Shown piece by piece: positions 33,886 to 42,015 of a stretch of 64,000 nt of DNA; within the stretch, counting starts at the first letter, position 1; the number at the start of each line of letters is the position of its first letter. A model generated the notes under the pieces. The model made no database searches and was not told where the DNA came from. It saw only the letters and a list, made by a program, of their open reading frames with translations. The DNA comes from an uncultured Dehalococcoidia bacterium. GTDB lineage: Bacteria; Chloroflexota; Dehalococcoidia; Lucifugimonadales; UBA3495. The stretch spans positions 558,001 through 622,000 of the forward strand of contig OY282565.1 in assembly GCA_958296445.1 (NCBI GenBank), in the 5' to 3' direction. The position numbers were made by a program, and so were the translations under genes.

Positions 33886-35129
33886 CTGGCCCTGCGACCG
33901 ACCCCACCGGACGCTCTTTCCTCAGCTACCGCCGTAGCCGCAGCGATGAAGCCGCCCGGCTCATTGCCGCCCAGCGCGAGCGCGGCATCCCCACTTGGCG
34001 CGACGTTGACGATATGAACACCGAGCCCACAGAGGACGAACTGCGGCGCATCCTCCGCGACCGCCACACCGCCAACGCTATCCTGTGGGTAACGCCGGAA
34101 ACGGCGGAGTCGGGAATGATAAGGAAAGTAGAGGCGCCCGTAGCTCTTGAGCGGCACGGGCGCAACGACGGGTTTTTCATCGTTCCGGTAGCGGCCGGCG
34201 GACTGGACTACGCGGGCGTTGCAAAGGCCATCGGGACAGGCGTTGGCGCCGCCGACATTAGCCGCTGGAACACTATCAAGGTGGAATCAGACCCCGCTAG
34301 TGAAGCGGACATAGCGAAAGTCGCTAATAGTGTTCTCAAACAACGGCTGCAATCTATTGACCGCCGCCTCTCGCCGGATGAGCCGTTGCGTATAATCCTA
34401 AATACCAGACAGACCGCCGGGCAAAGCCCGGAGACTGCGTTGTCCATTGACTGGAGCCACCGCTTCGGCGGCATACAAAACCGCGAAGCGTCGTCTGCGG
34501 ACTGGCAAGATAAACTGCTGCCCGCTCTGGAAGATGTTGGGCGGATAGTTCAACAAACCGTTCCCGGCCGAAAGCTACTGGCAAGCGGGCTGCCGGCACT
34601 GTCGGCGGCAACGGCGCTGGGCTGCCAGTTTATGGCTACCGCCGGACTGGACATCGCTTGGAAGCAGCAGATGCCGGACGGGAGCGCGCAAATCTGGGGA
34701 CTGAACGCCGCTTGTGAGGATTCCTGGTTCGCCACCGAAACATACGCCGGCAATTTGGATGCGGCGGATTTGGCCGTGATGGTATCCGTCAACAACGATG
34801 TCGGTAACGCAGTGACCGCGTCTTTGGTTGAGCTCCCGCCGTTCCGCGCCTTGGTTCACGTGCGGCGGGCGGACATCGCCCGAAGCGCCATGCTGACATC
34901 GCCGGGCCAGGCTCTGGACGTAGCCAAGAAAACCATCGCCGCCGCCCGCAACGCCCGGAATGAGTATGGAATCACCGGCCGCGTCCACATATTCACCGCC
35001 GCACCTGCGGGACTGGCGATGCTAATAGGCCGGTTGTCCAACACCCTAGGGCCAATCCAGACCTACGAGCATATCCCGTCCGGCGCCACCGGCCACTACC
35101 AACCGGCCGCGCTGCTGAACGCCCGCTAA
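33882..35129 (+). CDS. TIR-SAVED effector of CBASS
   Basis: A 415-residue protein. The N-terminal TIR domain (about 1-150) has RSFLSYRRSRSDEAARLIAA, IPTWRDVDDM and ESGMIRKVEAPVAL. The C-terminal SAVED domain (about 210-415) has ALSAATALGCQFMATAGLDI and HIFTAAPAGLAMLIGRL. In known systems SAVED binds the cyclic nucleotide, the protein oligomerises and the TIR filament degrades NAD+, killing the cell. ATG 33882 was chosen for AAGGAGAG upstream and the ATGA overlap. This completes a type II CBASS set. Confidence 0.92.
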   Translation: MTGPATDPTGRSFLSYRRSRSDEAARLIAAQRERGIPTWRDVDDMNTEPTEDELRRILRDRHTANAILWVTPETAESGMIRKVEAPVALERHGRNDGFFIVPVAAGGLDYAGVAKAIGTGVGAADISRWNTIKVESDPASEADIAKVANSVLKQRLQSIDRRLSPDEPLRIILNTRQTAGQSPETALSIDWSHRFGGIQNREASSADWQDKLLPALEDVGRIVQQTVPGRKLLASGLPALSAATALGCQFMATAGLDIAWKQQMPDGSAQIWGLNAACEDSWFATETYAGNLDAADLAVMVSVNNDVGNAVTASLVELPPFRALVHVRRADIARSAMLTSPGQALDVAKKTIAAARNARNEYGITGRVHIFTAAPAGLAMLIGRLSNTLGPIQTYEHIPSGATGHYQPAALLNAR

Positions 35130-35361
35130 CCCGCGCTACGCCGCGATGCCCAGTTGCTCGTTACCTTAGGATTCGGCATAAATTTCCGGTTTCGTAACGT
35201 CGGCGAAGCCCGGGCGGGAAGCCGCTGATTTTTGCGCTGGCCAATGGCAGCCAAAGCCGCAATTGCTGAAAATTCCCCATAATGGTAAACTTGCCTGCGT
35301 CGCATAATCAGCGGTTCAGATACGAAATTACGGATAAATTGCAATAATTCAGGACGGTGTT

Positions 35362-36642
35362 ATGGTCATAAAGCAAGCGAGTATCCGGCAAACCGGACGA
35401 TTCATCGCACTCTCCATATCGTTGGCTATCGCCGCATTGGTTCTGGGCGGGTTGTATATCGGGGGCGGCGGGGAATCCGCCCTAGCCCAAGAGCAACCGC
35501 CCCATAAGTTCTACGGTTCCGTGTCTTTGGACGGGAATCCTGCCCCGGAAGGCACGGTAGTGGCAGCTTTGGTAAACGGCGCCGTCACAGATTCGGTACG
35601 AGTAGACGGCTCCGGCGAATACATCAATCTTTTAGCTTCACCACCCGGCCAGGCCGTAACCTTCACTGTCGGCGGATTCCTTGCCGCTGAGAAAATTGTA
35701 AGCGAGATGGGTGCGATTACTCTACTGAATCTTACCGCCAGCAGCGCCGGGCCGCAGGATTCGACCCCTACCCCGGCTGCGCCCGCGCCTACCGCCACGG
35801 CGGTGCCCACAGCTACGCCCGCACCTGCGGCCACGCCCACGCCTGCACCAGTACCTACGGCCACGCCTGTTCCCACGGCTACGCCCGCGCCTACTGCCAC
35901 GCCCACGCCCGTCCCTACTGCCACGCCCACGCCCGTCCCTACTGCCACGCCTGCTCCCACACCCACGCCTACGATTACCCCGACACCCCCGCCAGACCTT
36001 CTGTCGGCTTTCCGGGTTGGCCCGACGGTGCGGCTGCGTCCAGTGAACGACGTGATAAGCCAAGATAAGGACGGCATCGTGGAAGTGCTGTTCCGCAACC
36101 CGGCCCTCAACGAATCTAGCATGGCAGTTGATATGACTGTCTCGCTACCCAGCGGAATTCATATCTACGGCGAAGGTTTTGCCACAGACAGCGGGGCCGG
36201 CGCAGTCAGCGGCTCCTTCCAAGTGCCTCCGGGCCAGAGCCAGCCGATTAACCTGTACATCAAATCGGAGAAAATCGGGCGGTTTACCATCCATTTCAGC
36301 GGCGTCTACTGGCCGGCCGGCAACAAAGACCTGTTCAACCCGGTTTCCCTTACCCATTCATTCACGGTCAACGCGCCGTCGCTTGACCCGTTCAGCTCCG
36401 CGCCCTCGCGCCCGGTGCAAGCTCTCCCTACCCGAGTGCCTACCGCAGCGCCAGCGGCCCCGGCGGCGCCAGCCCCGGCAGCCACCGTAGCACCGCGAAC
36501 CGATGGGGATCCCGGCGCCAGTTGCAGCCTCAGCCCGGACGGCTCGGCGGCCAACGGGGCCGGCGATATGGCGCTGCTGGCCTTGCCTCTGCTGGGACTG
36601 GCCGGGCTGGCCGGCTGGCAGCGCAGGCGCAACCGGCCGTAG
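35362..36642 (+). CDS. Exported repeat-linker surface protein with C-terminal sorting-like tail
   Basis: A 426-residue protein. A signal peptide or anchor of about 45 residues (LSISLAIAALVLGGLYIG) is followed by a small beta-rich domain of about 80 residues (FYGSVSLDGNPAPEGTVVAA). A long Thr/Pro linker of TPTPVPTATP-type repeats (about 130-210) leads to a second beta domain (VGPTVRLRPVNDVISQDKDG, VDMTVSLPSGIHIYG). The end is C-x-L...GDMALLALPLLGLAGLAGWQRRR: a cysteine, a hydrophobic helix and arginines, like CTERM-type sorting tails. No homologue is recognised. Probably attached to the cell surface. Confidence 0.75.
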   Translation: MVIKQASIRQTGRFIALSISLAIAALVLGGLYIGGGGESALAQEQPPHKFYGSVSLDGNPAPEGTVVAALVNGAVTDSVRVDGSGEYINLLASPPGQAVTFTVGGFLAAEKIVSEMGAITLLNLTASSAGPQDSTPTPAAPAPTATAVPTATPAPAATPTPAPVPTATPVPTATPAPTATPTPVPTATPTPVPTATPAPTPTPTITPTPPPDLLSAFRVGPTVRLRPVNDVISQDKDGIVEVLFRNPALNESSMAVDMTVSLPSGIHIYGEGFATDSGAGAVSGSFQVPPGQSQPINLYIKSEKIGRFTIHFSGVYWPAGNKDLFNPVSLTHSFTVNAPSLDPFSSAPSRPVQALPTRVPTAAPAAPAAPAPAATVAPRTDGDPGASCSLSPDGSAANGAGDMALLALPLLGLAGLAGWQRRRNRP

Positions 36643-36732
36643 GCCCGCAACATATCCACGGCGGGGGCCGCCGGAAACGGCTCCCGCCGGATGCCTGGCA
36701 AAGCCTAGTCCCAAAACTGGATGGAGATAAAG

Positions 36733-37971
36733 ATGCTCAAGAAACAAATCAGAACGGCGGCAGCCCGTTTCACATCGCTGTTGCTGATTCTGGGAATTGT
36801 CACCCTGGCAGCCTGCTCCGGGAATCAAATCAGCGAGGCAGAGCTGGCAGCGGCTCAAAGTGAACGGAATAATGCCCAAAATGAACGAAATAATGCCCAA
36901 GCGGATCTTAAAAGGGCGAACGAGGACAAATCGGAAACCGAAGCGGAACTGGCACTGATAAGAACGCAAGCCTCAGCCTGCGTTGCGTCCTTGGAAGACC
37001 CATCCCTGCCCGCCAATGATATTCTGACCAAGAACTGCTTGGAATCACAGGTCTCAGCCCAGATTATTGCCCCAATAAGCAAGATATTCGCAATCACGGA
37101 AACCCAAAATACGACTTTGAAGCAAAGGCTCGAAACCTCGGAAAACTCCGAAAAGGCAGCTAGAGAAGAGACAGCAGCCAAGCAAAAGGAGTTGGATAGA
37201 ATCCAGGAAGTGTTGCAGAAAGCAAATTTGGCCTCCTTGGACAGCAGTGCAGATATCTCGGAACAGGTGCAAAATATTGTCCAGCAAAACATCAAAGGTG
37301 ACGCAGCTCTCATGGATGCATCAAGCACGTTAACGGAACGCACGGTGGACACAGTCGCGCTCCGGGCGGAAATCACGAAAGAAGTAGAAGCCAAACTAGC
37401 ATCCGAAGCCCGGGAACGGGAAGTAAGCTACGAGGAACGCCGAAGTTTGTTGGACCAACAGCAAGCGGAAACCACTCAAGAATTTGCATCATTGCGGGAA
37501 CAGCAACGGCAATTTGAACAGGAGCGGGAAAACTTCAAAGACACTGTGCATCAGGCTGTCTTGGAAGACACTAAAGAAGAGCGCGAAAAGCTGGCCGCGG
37601 AGAACCGGCGATACAAAGCGCAAACCGACGCCGCTAACGCCCGGGCGCAACAGGCTCAACAGCAGGCGACAGAAGCTACCGCGGAAGCCGACCGCATCAA
37701 AACAGAAGCTACCGCGGAAGCCGACCGCATCAAAGAGGAATACACGACAAAACTAAGGGAGTTGAGAGCGGAAGAAGCCAAGCTGGAGGGCCGCAAAGCC
37801 GGCTACCAAACGGAATGCTCCGACGCTTGGAATGTCCTGAAAGCCCGCACAATAGACCTGGGCGGCTCATCATCTTGGAAAGAAGCCACTATGCAGGAAG
37901 TCGCAATCAAGGACGCCTATATCCAACAGGCGTGGGATGACTTCAACCGCGTCTGCGTAGTGCTGAGGTAG
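36733..37971 (+). CDS. Coiled-coil lipoprotein
   Basis: A 412-residue protein with a lipoprotein signal (LLLILGIVTLAAC lipobox). It continues as one long coiled coil rich in Gln, Glu, Ala and Arg (SERNNAQNERNNAQADLKRA, TAAKQKELDRIQ). Near the end are two copies of EATAEADRIK, encoded by a 30-bp direct repeat at about 37671-37733. ATG 36733 was chosen for GGAGAT upstream over an in-frame ATG at 36721. A hairpin terminator follows. Probably a spacer or scaffold anchored in the membrane. No enzyme motif is seen. Confidence 0.75.
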   Translation: MLKKQIRTAAARFTSLLLILGIVTLAACSGNQISEAELAAAQSERNNAQNERNNAQADLKRANEDKSETEAELALIRTQASACVASLEDPSLPANDILTKNCLESQVSAQIIAPISKIFAITETQNTTLKQRLETSENSEKAAREETAAKQKELDRIQEVLQKANLASLDSSADISEQVQNIVQQNIKGDAALMDASSTLTERTVDTVALRAEITKEVEAKLASEAREREVSYEERRSLLDQQQAETTQEFASLREQQRQFEQERENFKDTVHQAVLEDTKEEREKLAAENRRYKAQTDAANARAQQAQQQATEATAEADRIKTEATAEADRIKEEYTTKLRELRAEEAKLEGRKAGYQTECSDAWNVLKARTIDLGGSSSWKEATMQEVAIKDAYIQQAWDDFNRVCVVLR

Positions 37972-38012
37972 CACTCAAGAAACCGCCGTTTGGTCCAGAT
38001 AAAAGCACGGTT

Positions 38013-38037
38013 GAGGGGCCGCCTGGCCCCTCTTTAA
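38013..38037 (+). terminator. Intrinsic terminator after the lipoprotein gene
   Basis: GAGGGGCC (38013-38020), loop GCCT and GGCCCCTC (38025-38032) form a perfect 8-bp stem followed by TTTAATT. It lies 42 bp after the lipoprotein stop and before the next gene. Confidence 0.75.
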
Positions 38038-38075
38038 TTGTGCAATACCGTAAATTACAGGAGACAAAACTTGAA

Positions 38076-39818
38076 ATGAAAGGTATTAAGATAATTTGTA
38101 TTACGATAGCCGTTCTGGTAATCATTCTGGCAACAGGGAAAGACTACGCAAGCACGCTGGCCCAAGAAAATAATCCGCCGCCGCCGGAGAACGCCCACTT
38201 CATCCTAGAATGGAGCGAAACGGTCGTAAGGTGGAATTCCTCACCGGGAGCAGCTTATTATGAAGTATACTACGATAGCTCCCCAAACTCCCCCTGCGCT
38301 CTGGGTAGTCAAGGAATAGACTACTGCGCGAAATTGGGGGCGAATATCGCCGCAACAGAATACCGGCACGGCGCCCCGCACTCGGAGATAGACAGAAACC
38401 ACTACTGGATAACTGCCTGCAACAGTGCCGGACAATGCTCCCCGGTGGAAGAAGGCGGCCCAGCAGAATTCAGGGACACCAGCCCCCGGCCCCTCAACCA
38501 GGACGATACCCAGTTCGTATGGGAAGACGGCAAAGCCGGAATAAACTGGTCTCCGCAGCCCGGCGCAACCCACTACGAAATCTACCACGGGAAATCGCCG
38601 GAAGCGGACTGCCGCCGCGAAAATTCCGTCTTCTGTCATCTTGTAGATCCCGAGGTGCGGGACACCGAATACCTGCACAACCGGCCCAACCCGGGCAGCA
38701 TAAGGCCGCAGACCAATAACGCCTACTGGATAAGCGTCTGCAACAGCGGCGGCTGCTCTGAAGTCACCGCAGTTATATTCAAGGACAACCGCCCGTCTGA
38801 ATCGCCGTCCGTAACGAAGACGGAAAGAAATCAGAGCGGCATTAGAATAGAATGGATCCCTGTAACGAAAGCCCAATACTATCGGGTCTATCACGATAGC
38901 TACTTCAGCTCCAGATGCGACTTGGAAGAAAATGGAGAACCTGTCCTCTGTAAGCTGATAGCAGACCGGATAAATGGAACGGAGTACCTGCACAGAACAC
39001 CCGGCGAAGAGGAAAATTACTACTGGATAACCGCCTGCAACCAAGCCGGTTGCTCGGATATTTCCCATGTGGAAGAAGAGGAACAAGAAAAATCGGAGAG
39101 TAAGTCAGAGACGAAAACGCCAGCACCGGAAACGCCAGCACCGGAAAACGTAATCGAGAGAGAAGAGCCTATATTCCACCTACAGTTCTCCAAGACAGAT
39201 GTCCGAACCGGCGAATCCATAACGGCAAATCTAGCTATTACGAACTCATTATCTCAGCCTGAGATGACAGTGAAACTAATAATACAAACACCGAGCGGAT
39301 GGTCAATCACTGGAACAGGGTTGGCGCAATCCTGCGTCGGACAGTGCGAAGGTACTTACAAAGTGTCATCCCAAGGCGGCCAACAGGCAATAATGTTGAT
39401 TATGACACCTAACGAACCCGGCGTATTCGATGTCAAAGCGGAACTGGAGTGGTACTTCGGAGACGACACTAAAACAACGTACCGGGAAACGGAATCAAAG
39501 ACTCTCTACGTGTCCGATGTCCCAAATCGCCTGTCGCAACCGCAAATCAGGCCGACGGCGCCAGCCACGCCACCCGAACCGGAGAAGCCAACACCCACTC
39601 CGGCGGCCACCCCCACCCCAAGGACGCCATCCGGCAACGGCTGCGGCTCAGGCTCAAAAGCCGTCGGCGACCTGGCCTTGCTGTCTTTGCTCTTAGTAGG
39701 ACTGGCGGGGTTACGCCAACCCAGAGGAGTTCCGAAGCCTAGCCGAGGGAAGACAAAACACCCCTTGTCCCGCAAGCCGCTGCCACTAGGCCAATATCTG
39801 CTGCGTGCGCAACGATAG
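38076..39818 (+). CDS. Exported protein with three fibronectin-like repeats and sorting-like tail
   Basis: About 580 residues. A signal peptide ([14 protein letters not shown] core, then STLAQENN) is followed by three ~95-residue beta repeats. Each has a W/V-x-W x2 P-G-A-x-Y-YEVYYD-type opening, paired cysteines and a [17 protein letters not shown] end, like fibronectin type III domains. An immunoglobulin-like region ([20 protein letters not shown]) and a Pro/Thr linker come next. [20 protein letters not shown] then [10 protein letters not shown] forms a tail similar to that of the protein at 35362. About 30 extra basic residues follow and overlap a mutase relic, probably a lost stop. TTG 38070 is an alternative start. 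Confidence 0.72.
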   Translation: MKGIKIICITIAVLVIILATGKDYASTLAQENNPPPPENAHFILEWSETVVRWNSSPGAAYYEVYYDSSPNSPCALGSQGIDYCAKLGANIAATEYRHGAPHSEIDRNHYWITACNSAGQCSPVEEGGPAEFRDTSPRPLNQDDTQFVWEDGKAGINWSPQPGATHYEIYHGKSPEADCRRENSVFCHLVDPEVRDTEYLHNRPNPGSIRPQTNNAYWISVCNSGGCSEVTAVIFKDNRPSESPSVTKTERNQSGIRIEWIPVTKAQYYRVYHDSYFSSRCDLEENGEPVLCKLIADRINGTEYLHRTPGEEENYYWITACNQAGCSDISHVEEEEQEKSESKSETKTPAPETPAPENVIEREEPIFHLQFSKTDVRTGESITANLAITNSLSQPEMTVKLIIQTPSGWSITGTGLAQSCVGQCEGTYKVSSQGGQQAIMLIMTPNEPGVFDVKAELEWYFGDDTKTTYRETESKTLYVSDVPNRLSQPQIRPTAPATPPEPEKPTPTPAATPTPRTPSGNGCGSGSKAVGDLALLSLLLVGLAGLRQPRGVPKPSRGKTKHPLSRKPLPLGQYLLRAQR

Positions 39819-40505
39819 CTGCGCCGATTCCTCGGTGGGCAAAGCCAGCGCCTCGTCGCGGGAATTGACGTGCAACGACTGCGAGCCGCCCAGAATGGCC
39901 GCCAAAGCCTGCACCGCGCAACGGATAACGTTATTGTCCGGCTGTTGAGCAGTCAGCGAAACGCCGGCCGTCTGGGTGTGAAAGCGCAGCATCATCGAGC
40001 GCGGGTCTTTGGCCCCGAAGCGGTCGCGCATTATCCGCGCCCAGATGCGGCGGGCGGCCCGGAACTTGGCGACTTCCTCAAACAAATTATTCTGCGCCAC
40101 GAAAAAGAAAGACAGCCGGGGCGCGAAGCCGTCTACCGGCAGCCCCGCGTCCAGCGCCGCCTGCACGTAGGCGATGGCGTTGGCGAAAGTAAAGGCCAGT
40201 TCCTGCACCGCCGTGGCCCCGGCCTCCCTCATGTGGTAGCCGGATATGCTGATGGTGTTCCAGCGCGGCACCCTTTCGGCGCAATACTTGAACACATCCA
40301 CCACCAGCCGCATCGAAGGACGCGGCGGATAGGCGTAGGTTCCCCGGGCGATATATTCCTTGAGTATATCGTTCTGCACCGTGCCGCTTATCTGCTCCGG
40401 GGCCACGCCTTGCCGGGCGGCGGCGGCGATATAGAAGCAAAGCAGCAACGACGCCGTGGCGTTAATGGTCATCGAAGTGCTGACCCGCCCCAGCGGAATC
40501 CCGGC
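39786..40505 (-). pseudogene. Methylmalonyl-CoA mutase large-subunit internal fragment
   Basis: An open piece of about 240 residues with clear mutase sequence: [77 protein letters not shown] and [17 protein letters not shown]. It starts abruptly (no natural N-terminus) and ends in LRTQQILA followed at once by TAG, where intact enzymes continue. The cobalamin-binding domain is absent. A dead fragment lying beside the dead transposase. Confidence 0.85.
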
Positions 40506-40705
40506 GTGTACCTTAGGGCTATTTAAAACTCGGGGTTGCTGGAAGCAGGTTGCTGATTCTGGCAACCACACGGACGAATTTCGTCATCCGGAGACACTGG
40601 CGCAGCAACCGGACAGCACCGCCGGAAAAGGCGCCGGTCCAAAAAGAAAGACCAGCAACCCCATCGGATTGCCGGTCATACAGTGATCCATCAGCAACCG
40701 CCGTA

Positions 40706-41755
40706 TTACTCCGCGACCAACTCATCCCGACGGTATGCCCGTATCCTGTTATCATAGCCCCCGGCTTTGGCCCGGACCAGCGCATCCGCCAGAATCATCA
40801 GAATCTGCAACTTTACGGGCGCCCTCACCCGTCGCAAGCCGAAACACCGGCGTTGCTCCAGACGGCCCTGCTGTTTCCAGCCGCCGAACACCCGCTCCAC
40901 ACCCCAGCGTTTGCCGTACTTTGCCTGCCACTTAGGGCTGTTCCGCCTGATGCGCCCGCCAAACAACCGGATGTCCGATTCTGGTTCTTCCCACGACTCA
41001 TCGCCGCAGACTGCATAGCCTCTACCCCGCTCTTTCCGTCTACATTCAGTTGCCGAGCAACAGTACGGATGACGGCCCGTTGACGGTTCGGTATACACAT
41101 AATCCATTGCAACCCTGCCCAAGCAGGTGGGAATGTCATCCGTCTTATAAATGCCATCGTGCAGCTTCCCGCCTTGTGGCCGACATTTATAAATGACCGG
41201 AACTCCACCGTTGCTATGGACGAATTCGTTATTGCTCAGGGAATCATAGCCTCTGTCGGCAGTGACCACCGTGCCAGCAGACAAGCGGAACCAGACAGAC
41301 CGCGCCTCCATCTCCATAAGCAGAGGCCGTAGCAAAGGCGAATCGCTCTCTTTGGCAATAGTAACAATCTTGTGCAGTGGTATGTCATATACAGGGAATC
41401 TCCGCAACATTCTTCGATCAGATCCTGCATACCGGCCAGCAGGTCAAAAACTCGCCAGAAAGTAGCATAGCTGGGCAACCGGCCGTCAATGCCGCAAACG
41501 GCGCGCAGAGCCGGGTCATTATCCAAGCGGTGCAAGAATCAAGACAGGCTCTCAATGCCCAAAGCACAGGCAGGCAAGTATGCCAAGAGAACTAGGACGG
41601 CGGGAACAAGGCTTACGCCCAGTACGGGGCGGCCCTTCCTGAGCGGCCACAGCCGAGTCCAAAGGCAACCCATCAAGTTTGACCCTCAAGTCAGCCAAGT
41701 CAGAAAATTGCGCTTTCGCCTGCCTAACAAGTAATATATTATCTGTAATCGCCAT
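40706..41755 (-). mobile_element. Degenerate DDE transposase insertion sequence
   Basis: Three frames make up one transposase. ATG 41755 begins MAITDNILLVRQ, AQFSDLADLRVKLDGLPLDS. The middle frame has HRLDNDPALRAVCGIDGRLP and SYATFWRVFDLLAGMQ. The last frame (from 41410) has VVTADRGYDSLSNNEF and YGKRWGVERVFGGWKQQGRL, which supply the DDE-type Asp and Glu positions of IS4/IS5-like transposases. At least two frameshifts make it inactive. Clear terminal inverted repeats were not found, so the true element ends are uncertain. Confidence 0.75.
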
Positions 41756-42015
41756 CTAGGGTTTTGCGGTCCGGGTGGCAATCAGAGGCCGTAGGAGCGC
41801 GAACTCCGGCGGCCTTAGTCTATTGGAACACGCCGCGGATGCGGCAACCCAAAGCCGACTCCTATCGCAACGCCCCCGCACTAGTCAGCAAAGCCGTTTA
41901 GCCGCCACCACCAGCGATACTGCCGCCAAGCCCCACCGGCGGCAATCTGTTGTCACATCCCGAAACCGATGGTTCCGCTGATGACGGACGCCGGCACCGA
42001 CCCGGAGGAGCAAAA
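41756..42015. other. Spacer before the DUF499 gene
   Basis: About 260 bp between the dead transposase and the DUF499 gene with no convincing gene. It probably includes the promoter of the BREX-3-like block and one end of the insertion element, but no clear -10/-35 pair is seen. Confidence 0.3.

Noticed and set aside
35511..36122. Minus-strand Gly/Val-rich frame opposite the Thr/Pro linker gene
   Set aside because: It is the antisense reading of the TPTP repeats. The plus-strand gene has a signal peptide and an ordered domain layout.
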